Part shown: positions 55,629-64,000 of the stretch, one piece after another
How the letters are laid out: the number at the start of each line of letters is the position of its first letter
Position numbering within the stretch: the stretch's first letter is position 1
NCBI GenBank assembly: GCA_029945375.1
Contig: JAQOTE010000031.1
Location: 43,520-107,519, forward strand
Length of the DNA stretch: 64,000 bases
Source of the DNA: Agaricus subrufescens
Taxonomy: Eukaryota > Basidiomycota > Agaricomycetes > Agaricales > Agaricaceae
Reading direction: 5' to 3'
Program-made: the position numbers and the translations under genes
The notes under the pieces: generated by a model
What the model saw: the letters and a program-made list of their open reading frames with translations, nothing else
Databases searched by the model: none
What the model was told of the DNA's origin: nothing

Positions 55629-58600
55629 AACTACAGGAGGCTACTGCGTCATGTCCCGGTCATCCCTTGCTCTTTGGATTATGAACGTGAAGATCATGGG
55701 GAGCATCTTATGGCGTTGCCGAGAGATGGAATAACTATGAAGCAGGAAAGAAGATGACCATCGTAAAAGTGGAAGTGTCGTACGTGCTCATTCAAAGGCT
55801 TTCTGAATCGCCAGGCTAATCTCCACAGGGTGTCTTCATTTGACACTACCAGTTTAGGCTATTAGAGAAGGCCGAGTCTGGAGGTGTGATCTCCCGAAAC
55901 CGGAGCACCTCACACCCACGGGGACGATTGACATAAACGTTAACCATTTGGTGGGGTACTGAAATCGAGTATGATATGAGCTGCAAGCGATCGAGTTTCT
56001 ACACTCCTCCTAGTTCTTTCGCCAGCTACTGCGTGTTACTCGCGTGCGAGTTGGCGAAGGACAAAATCTTGGTGTGACAATAATTATCGGAATGCACGAT
56101 CAAGTGATGGTTTCTAATCGATAGCCGGTAGATCACTACCTCATTTAGTAGTGAACCCCTTGATTCTGTAGCACCATCCGTTGAGCCGTTCCTGCCCCCC
56201 TCCGAACATCATTGTCAAGCGAGTCATGAGCACAATCAGAACCATCGATCGCTCCACAACAATACCAGACAAGTCTAGAAACGGCTATAGCATGTACAGA
56301 ATATCTCAGGGCATTCGGCCATATCCCTCATTCAATGTAAAACTTATGAGTTGAATAGGGGTAGCCTTCTCAGACCGACATAATTCCACCGTTCAAGATT
56401 TCAATGTCGCCTTGAAAGTAACAGTCAAAGTCCCTATTGATCATTTGAGATTATGAGATCAGTCAATAGGGGCGATCGCTTGCAATTTCAAAGACGCGAC
56501 CCGCGTGGTGATTCGACATCTAAAGCCCGAGATAATCTACAGCAATCATCTCATGCCGCATACTACTTTCGATCTGATCTTTTGGACCTGAGTGCCTCAC
56601 AGTATCAGAAAAACCCTGCACGCTCCGTCATAGTCGATAAGCCCTGGCAGGACAATGCAATGGCCATATTGTCTGTGTGGGCGGTGTAGACTTGTTACTG
56701 GTGGGAGAAAACGAGGTAAAATCCCAGGATGAAGCAACGGGGATCGGCAAGTCTGGTGGCCAGGGAGCTATAGAGTACAGAACCCAGAGCGACAATTCTA
56801 ATACGCATGGAAGTTTTGTTCAAAGCTATTAATGCATGCAGGATGATTGCAGAAAAAGCTCTGTTGGATTTCCATCGTCCAGTAGTAGCTACATACCTCA
56901 GCTTTTGAGGAAGACGTTCATTAACAACTCCGCAAAAAAGATCCTCTGCGGACCGTCAAGTAAAATCAGTTAATACTAAACCAAAGAAAGGTACAGACCC
57001 ATTTTCGAACCCTCGGATATCGGAGTTCGAGTATCGGAGTCACGAATGTTTTACTGTTTAACTCGTTCTTTCTACCTGAGGAATAAAAAGAGGTTATTTT
57101 TGTATGACTTGGATGTGATCTTAGCTAGGGTCTCCTTTGGAATCTTCCAACTAACTCGAGAGCAGAAGATCAATTTTAGGAAAAATTCTGGGAGATCGCG
57201 GTTTTGTAATGGAATCTTGGCCGATCCCGGACCAACAGCTTTATCGTCTTACTCTTGTTTGGTTGGAAGGGGGTAGTCGAATAGGTAAATGGCTATAGGA
57301 TATGCCAGCCCCAAGAAACCCATTAGCGTGCCCTTTTATGGTAAGCCCACGAGGAAGCACAATCAATCCATACACGAGGACCGATTAAGTCCACCAACTT
57401 GAACGTAGGACTCGGCATAATCCACGACCTACCAAACCCGGACACCCGAGAGCTGCCGAACATGGAACGGCCTGACCGCTACTACGCGATTTACAACTGC
57501 GGCCCTCGGGCCACTAGTAGGTCAGTAAATTTAGATTTCTCGAGGCAGACGGTATCAGTTCCCAGGACAGAAAAGGCTAATTGGCAGGACTCCGCCTACT
57601 AATGGGACTTCGATACTATCAGTTTTGTCTGGAATTGCAGTAACACTTATTTACTCGTCGTCCCTCGGCTCTCTACGATTTTCAACCAGCTGTAATTTAT
57701 TCCGGAATTTCATTTGTACTCTTTCTCGAAATCTGCTTAATGGATAAGTTAAACATAGAAAGATGGGATTATGGATTCTTTGATTTCACAGACAGCCTCC
57801 CCAGGCTAACGATCATTGTGATGGATGATTTGAACATGAGACTCGAGGGAGAAATACTCCACTGGTGTTTCTCGAACATCATTCGTATAATTCGTCGACG
57901 GTTGTATCCGTAAGTCTCAGGATTACTGGTATTAACTTCACCATTGACACTAAGCTAGTGATACCAGAAACCAAAAGAGAGGCATAATTGTATCGGAGTC
58001 AAGTCACCGTAAGGTAGTAATACAAGAAGAATCTTTCTGTTAGATAGCGTACCCGATACTCGGAAAAGTGGGGAATGGGGTCAAGAGTAAAAAATTATCT
58101 TCTAACCTTCATCCTCATATTCTGAGTCAACGTATTATCCGGCGTGTGCTCTGGTACGTGCTCGTTGACATCACGACGATAGGGAATTTCGAAGTCGAAG
58201 TCGAAGAAGTCTAAGCATTACTAAACATGATGCATGATGATTTACTCGCCGCTACCCACCAGGCGGGTAGTGTTTTAGCGCCGGTACACTAATATTAGCC
58301 CGTACCCGCATCCGAGTCCACCTTACTCTTACCCCAAAGCTGTACCGATACACCTGTTCTAGACCTTCTATTTGTAAACTTGCGGGGTCATTATCCCATG
58401 AATGACATGGCAGCTCCACTAACGCGATTGATGATCTATCTCTAGCCGGAAGAACTTGTGGATGGAGGAGTACAATTGTAAGCTTGCGCTCACGACTGAC
58501 CATTCTATTTATAGCCTGGCGTATTTACCTTCTCACTTTCTGGTAGTTTTATCCTCTCCCTGTACATATACGCGTATCTAATTTTCCGTAAAACAATATC

Positions 58601-59224
58601 GTGAACACTGACTCATTGTGTGATCGTGGGTTGTCGTTCTAGTGAGCCGCGTTGGCTTTCAATAAATGGAGAAAAAATTAGACCTTCGATTAGTTCTTGA
58701 TTCGGTTGACAATGTGATGAATGACAACTATTCTCGTTGCCACAGTGAGATGGATTGATAGGGGATATGATCGGAGGAAAACTGTGATATGGCAGATATA
58801 TCAACACAGATTCTTATCATTGACTTTGAGAAGTTGTTTCTCACTCTCTTAAAATATAACTAGTCTAACGCTCAGCGCTCATGACAAATGTTATGAATGC
58901 TCCGCCGATCATGATGAATTGCAAGAATGTGAACGACTGAAAATGATGTTAGGCTGTTGGGAAATCAAAAGTCACAAGATCGTTTTTTCCAGGGTATGCT
59001 CTGGTAGAAAGTGAGAGTCACAAGCCACTGGCACCATCAATATCAGCTTCATTCTCTCAAGTCAATTTCAAACAAATGTTGCATGATAATCCATCAGGCA
59101 TAGTTGTCACGTACAAGAGGTCTACCTAATGATGAAAACCATATATGTATGTCTCAGAAATAAATATATACGGCTACTGAAGGGCAAACGAATCTAAACA
59201 CATCCAACAGCTTTGAAGTTCAGT
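55629..59224. other. Intergenic, about 3.6 kb
   Basis: Only short frames without motifs (for example 56453-56689, 57399-57602 plus; 58252-58503 minus). A stretch at 58255-58330 resembles part of 61100-61170 (see findings). Nothing else is supported. Confidence 0.35.
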
Positions 59225-60481
59225 ATGAATAACAGTACCTCAGTGCCAATACAAGGGGCACGTCTCCTCATCGCCCAGTTTGACCTTGTTGCTACTACAA
59301 CAGTTGTTGGAACATTTTACGGAATTGCGTTTACACTTTTCTGCCTATATGTTCATTCACTCGCTCCTAGGCTTCGAAATGGAGAAAGGCAAAGACAAGC
59401 TAGGTTTATGCTTGTGTACAGTACTATTATAATGCTCTGTGGGCTGTACATCTTGATCGCGAATGCTTGGGTCGCACAAGATGCCTACGTCAAGCATAGC
59501 AGCTATCCTGGCGGCCCATATACGTATGAACTAACAGAATTTCTTACTACTCCTGTAGTACCTGCTGCGATCGCCCTTCAGGTGACGTGCGATGTGTTGA
59601 CGTCAGGAATTCAGGTGTGCCATTATTTGCTATCGTTTCTATTCCACAAGACGCCTGAATGTTGGGTAAGATTTGGCGTGTATGGGTCATTTGGAGTGCC
59701 ACCCGATATGCCTACTGGGTTATTGTGCTGCCTATGATGTGCTTCTTAACTTTCACGGGTAATTGCTTCGTACGGATTCTCTTCTTTTACGGGATTATCT
59801 CATGTCCTTACAGGATTGCTTTTGAGGACTACAGTACTTGACACTACGGTGTCAACTGAAGAGGATTTTCAGCTGGACTATAGAACAGATCGAGCAGAGA
59901 TTGCCATTCAAGGAGCCACGACATTACTCTGCACAGTGCTGATTTCTGTGTACCTCATTTTCAAACAATGGCAACAACGAAAGTTAATCGGTACGGACGT
60001 GATATAAATAGTGGAAATAACTAACTAGAGGATCTCGGCAGGGGAAAATCAAGGGGCTACCGGATACATGAGCGTCGTGGCCATGATCATTGAATCATAT
60101 GTCCTTGAATCTGTCTGGCTTTTGGCTACGGCAATACTTTTTGATAGTACCGTCATCAATTTCTTTACAGAACCAAAGATATTTATCGAGGTAAGCCCAT
60201 AATAAAGTCACTATCAACGCTAAACCGTAAAGTATGTTACCTAGATAATTGCCTACCTTTTGGTGCAATACCGAGTTGCCAGTGGTCAATCATATGAATC
60301 ACAAAGGAGCCAAGGGGTTATGAGTTCCTTGCGTTGGAATCATACAACGAATCACGCTACGATACAATTTGAGGAAGCTGTCGAAATTCAAAGCGGTCTT
60401 CACGTATCTGCTGTCACGCCCGAAGCTCCCACTGCAGGTTCAGATAAGGCCCAACATGAACTAGGGTTGAATCATACCTGA
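59225..60481 (+). CDS. Multi-TM (7TM-like) membrane protein, unrelated to the 7-12 kb family
   Basis: Five exons (59225-59614, 59671-59758, 59814-59990, 60042-60190, 60245-60481) give 346 residues, phases consistent. About seven hydrophobic segments are visible: VVGTFYGIAFTLFCLYVHSL, FMLVYSTIIMLCGLYILIAN, PAAIALQVTCDVL, YWVIVLPMMCFLTF, TTLLCTVLISVYLIF, SVVAMIIESYVLESVWLLA, and IIAYLLVQYRVA. A hydrophilic tail follows. This topology is common in lineage-specific Agaricomycete proteins of unknown role. The start is the ATG at 59225; the frame is open a few codons further upstream but without another ATG. Confidence 0.78.
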
Positions 60482-60528
60482 TTTAGTTTGAGCTTCTGAA
60501 CGCGGAGGTTCTACGAGAACTAGTAAAA

Positions 60529-60785
60529 GGGTGCTTGTTCTAGAGTCGGTTGATGATGCGTTGATGGAATTGATTTGGGATAGTCACTTCTCCTATGAGA
60601 TGTCGAGGGTGAACGGCTTTTGCTAGTAGCTGTGGGGGGGACACCGAGATAACCAAATTCTGCAGGGTGCTTGTTCTAGTGTTGGTTGATGATGCATTCA
60701 TGGATCGATGGAACTAATTTGAGATAGATGATTCTCCTGCGGGGTGTCGGGGGTGAAAGGCCTTTGCTGATAGCTTGGGGCGCGG
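60529..60785. repeat. Tandem duplication of about 137 bp
   Basis: 'gtgcttgttctag' starts blocks at 60531 and 60667. Both continue with ggttgatgatgc(g/a)tt.atgga, tctcct.., g.tgtcg.gggtgaa.ggc and ttttgct..tagc. Diverged, non-coding, just 3' of the membrane-protein gene. Confidence 0.7.
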
Positions 60786-61932
60786 AGTTCTCAAGATATC
60801 TGAGCTCTGCAGGAATAAAGACAATAGTGGAGATGTCTGGAAATCGTTAACGTTTTTGAGCCTCGATAAGTTTCCTGCACATCCGGGGAAACGAACCACG
60901 CACACCTATTTCTGTCAAGTGGTGTGGGACTTTTGAAAACCAGATATCGTTAACAATACTGGTTGGTCTTTCAAAATCGAATATTCATTATCCTCATAAA
61001 TGTAATCATCTGTGCCCTGTTGCGCATGCTCACTGGCAGTGCAACTGTCGAACGTGTCAGTGTTGAAGAAGGTAGTAGATTACTGATATCACCCGCGGCT
61101 TCCCACCAGGCAGGTATGCAGGGGTTGACATCCGTACCCGTACCCGCACCGCCCGAACTCTTACCACACATCCGCGCCAAACTCTACTCCTGACTTTCCC
61201 TTTGCAATTTTGAGGGGACTCTGACTGTTCGGCTCTATCTCTCGGGGGCACTCGTGGGCGATACTAAAGGAGCAGACTGGAGAACTAAAATGTTGATCTT
61301 AATGAATGGTGGGATAAGGGAGGGTGATGACAGTTAATTATAGGAGACCGGGGCATTGTACCGATGGATGTCAAATTGAGTGTATGTAATCGGAAAGGTG
61401 TCGATGGGCTGCCTACTTTGGTTGAATCGTTACCAAATGTAAACAAACCCGCCCGCTGTCATGTTCGACATCTCATTTCCTCTCCACCGGTGAGGAGTAT
61501 AGTTGACGGGTGGTGAAAGCTAAAAAAAAACAACAGCTGTGAAATCGACCCTGCTGGTGGGTAAAACATAAGGATGTTGATCGTGCGAGACCGCGAAGAC
61601 GGAGAATGCTATGGGCGCGGTTTTGACCCTGTGAGTCCCAAGAGGAATTAACTCCGGGTTAACAGCGCCCCTGTTGAGCTGACAACCAACAGGCGATGGC
61701 TGAAGGCTGCCCACTAGGATAGTCTTGATTAGGATGAAAAGGAGACTTGACGCCGCCATGTTTTCTGTGCACAAGATGGGTTATGTCATCGGAGTGTCAC
61801 CGGTGCTGCGAGCACGAGTTCGAGTCGAGTCGGACTCGACGGATAAGGGTTTGCGAGGACGCCACTAGCCTGGTTTTTGCACATTTCGTGCTGATAGGAT
61901 GTGTGTACACCAGGCTAGAACGACGGTGAGGC
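60786..61932. other. Intergenic
   Basis: The frame at 60963-61193 begins with a hydrophobic stretch but has no splice context or family and I do not call it. The rest shows nothing. Confidence 0.3.
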
Positions 61933-61940
61933 TATATATA
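61933..61940 (+). promoter_or_regulatory. TATA box of the tetraspanin gene
   Basis: TATATATA about 45 bases before the first ATG (61978) and about 440 bases before the preferred coding start at 62377. This implies a long leader that contains an upstream frame. Confidence 0.5.
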
Positions 61941-62376
61941 GCACTCCGCAGCTGGAGGGAAAGGAGGGAAGGGAAGAATGGACACGTTTACCGCGGTCCG
62001 GGATCTCGCCGCCTGCCGATCTGTGGCACGGCTGGTGATTGATGAAGACCCTGCCTCGCGTCTTCCTTTCTCCTTCTCCTCTGCCCCGTCCCAGGCTTTC
62101 CACGCTCGTTTGCAGATGGACCACTCGTCAGTTTCACCTCGTTCTTCTCCTTGCGCCCCCCGCTGACTTTTTTTTTTCTGCTGCTCCCTTTTTCGGACGC
62201 CGGGCCTGATTCGTATTTTGCAAATCCGGAATCCGCCTCCATCGCCTCCTTTCTCTTCTGCCCGCACGCCCAGCCGATCCTCGACTTCCTCCCACGACTC
62301 CCAGGCCCTCTCGACTGCCCCCATCGTCTCTGACCGCGAGCGCAGGAGGCTCATCGATTCCGCTGCCTCGCCCGCC

Positions 62377-63768
62377 ATGTCCAACAGCAGCAGCAGTTCT
62401 TCACACCATGCCAATGCCCCCGCAGCCGTTCCCACTGCCCCCACCGGCGCCCAGGACCGAGAGGTTGTTCTTGAGCGCCCCATGCCGCCCTTCATGCAGA
62501 GCTCTGGTTCGGCTCGCGGCTCGTATGCCAGCTCCAGGTAACAAAGCGCTAAACCCCAGAGAGGCATCCCTGCTGCTGAATGCGGCAGGTCGGTACTAGT
62601 CTGCATAACTATCTCCCGACAAAGTTCTCGAACAGCATGCTCAACCAGGGAACCGCGAGGAGACGAGCCCGGAAAAAGGGTGCCGCGGATGGCGACGGTG
62701 CCCACGGTCCCATGAAGGTGGCAAAGTTTGGCGGCGGTGTCGATGCCTTCAAGAGTGGTGAGGCCAGAATGCCCGTCGAGGGCGACGACGATTACGACGG
62801 CGTCAGCTTGACCAACGGTGGTTGGTCCAAGAGCATGAAATACATGAAATGGACTAAATTCAAGTGGATATTGTTCTTTGCAAATCTCATCGTAAGGCCT
62901 TCTAATCTTTTGATCTGCTCCACTCGTCGCTCAACTGGTGTCATAGCTAACGGCATATACTCTTGTTGGCATCATTATCTGCCTTCTCACCTGGTTCAAC
63001 ATCTGGGACAAGGCCGATATCATCCGAGTAGGCAACCGCTCCGAGCTCGTCCTCTCCACCCTCGCCGTCTCAATAGGCCTCTTCACCTCCATTATCGGTT
63101 GGGCAGGTATCCTCCTCAACAACCGCTCCTTCCTCGCCATCTATACCCTTCTCCTCTGGGTCACCTTTGCTTTTCTCATGGCTCCGGGCTACCTGGCCTA
63201 CAAACGCCACTCCTTCAACCTCGAAGGTAAAGTCAACGCCCAGTGGTCTCGAGACCTCGGCGCGGTCGGTCGTCTAAAGATCCAAAATCTCCTCTCATGT
63301 TGCGGCTACTTTTCTCCGTTCATCGAGGCTACAGTTAGCCAGACCTGCTATGCGAGAAGCGTCCTGCCCGGATGCAAACTGCATTATTTGCAGTTCCAGA
63401 GGATGGTTTTGAGGAAATGGTATACAGTTTTGTTTTCGCTGGCACCCCTCCACATTGGCATTATCATCGTGGCGCTGTTGTGCTCGAATCACGTGACGTA
63501 TAGGTTTGGCAAGGGGATGATGCCCAAGGCGTATAGGTTGAGTCCGGACAGTATGGCTGTGATCGTGGATCAGTATACCAGGTGCGTAATCACTCTCCGC
63601 GTCTATACCTGTACTGAGTGCCATTGTAGCCAATTGGCGGAACACTATGGTCACGATGTTGCCATGGAGGTCGCTGGAAAAACGCAATTTGAGACCTTAC
63701 CCGTTATGGAGTATTCTTCTAAAAGTAACTCGCCGAGTATCCGCAAGTACGATGCCAGTCGAACTTGA
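62377..63768 (+). CDS. Tetraspanin (basidiomycete Tsp2-like)
   Basis: Four exons (62377-62537, 62600-62891, 62947-63581, 63630-63768) give 408 residues. A Ser-rich N-terminal tail and the block NYLPTKFSN precede KFGGGVDAFKSGEARMP. Then four TM segments follow: KFKWILFFANLI joined to LTAYTLVGIIICLLTWFNIW; LSTLAVSIGLFTSIIGWAGI; IYTLLLWVTFAFLMAPGYLA; and, after the extracellular loop, VLFSLAPLHIGIIIVALLC. The loop carries the tetraspanin hallmark CCG (LLSCCGYFSPF) and further cysteines (CYARSVLPGC). Tetraspanins organise membrane microdomains; fungal ones act in hyphal morphogenesis and infection structures. The frame is open upstream of 62377 to at least 62200, so an earlier exon cannot be excluded. 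The first intron is placed at 62538-62599 to keep frame. Confidence 0.85.
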
Positions 63769-64000
63769 AGAACAACGAAAATATGAAGACGTGCACAAAG
63801 TCGGCTCACTGCGTAGAAATGAAATGAATCTATCAAAAGGGGACGGAAAGGAAGAATGAAATGGACCCTTTGACATCTCGGCACAATTTCCTTATTTTTT
63901 TCTTTTCTTTTCTTGCTTGCATTGGACCGCTTTTTTATGCTTTGTTTTTTCTTGGGTTTCTCGTTATTTTTCACGCTTTCCCTTCTCTCTCTCTCTCATC
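63769..64000 (+). other. 3' flank of the tetraspanin gene
   Basis: AT- and pyrimidine-rich sequence with T-runs and a CT microsatellite at the window edge; probably 3' UTR and terminator region. No frame of interest. Confidence 0.35.

Noticed and set aside
60963..61193. Small protein with hydrophobic start (76 codons)
   Set aside because: Looks like a signal peptide at first, but there is no promoter or splice context and part of it overlaps a suspected dispersed repeat.
61932..62705. 257-codon minus-strand frame
   Set aside because: Antisense to the GC-rich tetraspanin 5' region, with no motif; the plus-strand reading has family support and splice sites.

Overview
The window looks like nuclear DNA of a mushroom-forming basidiomycete (Agaricomycete). 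Most genes carry several GT-AG introns of about 45-75 bases. The protein families fit that lineage: DUF6589, DUF6533, a Tsp2-like tetraspanin, RecQ-like helicase copies, etherase-like glutathione S-transferase and lineage-typical multi-TM proteins. Exon limits were read by eye from splice signals and reading-frame continuity. Family names rest on recognised motifs, because no database search was possible.

Layout. 1-6.9 kb: a CNNM/Mam3-type transporter that runs off the left edge, two weak unknown coding stretches, and a mitochondrial ABC1/ADCK (Mcp2-like) atypical kinase. 7.2-12.5 kb: a tandem family of multi-TM proteins with one decayed copy, two intact copies and one short relic. 12.8-18.9 kb: accessory DNA with a RecQ-like helicase and a DUF6589 gene. 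Both are interrupted only by in-frame TGA codons, and the DUF6589 gene abuts a broken 5' piece of SEC63. 19.8-22.6 kb: an NAD(P)-binding Rossmann protein and uracil phosphoribosyltransferase (FUR1). 23.7-26.7 kb: a methyltransferase pseudogene and a DUF6533 membrane protein. 27.7-32.2 kb: an array of about 16-bp palindromes repeating every 32-36 bp, an acidic unknown gene, and diverged tandem repeats. 32.2-38.8 kb: a complete Ty1/copia retrotransposon on the minus strand. 41.4-48.8 kb: an HMG-box regulator, a small secreted precursor with repeated dibasic-flanked peptides, and a dihydrofolate synthase (FOL3-like). 50.6-55.3 kb: myo-inositol oxygenase and a glutathione S-transferase. 59.2-63.9 kb: another multi-TM protein and a tetraspanin.

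The housekeeping genes (Mam3, Mcp2, FUR1, FOL3, MIOX, GST) are intact and do not form one pathway. They are separated by accessory islands of duplicated, decayed and mobile DNA. The least familiar items are the repeated-peptide precursor at 46.2 kb, the palindrome array at 27.7-28.9 kb, and the SEC63/DUF6589 junction with its TGA-only interruptions.
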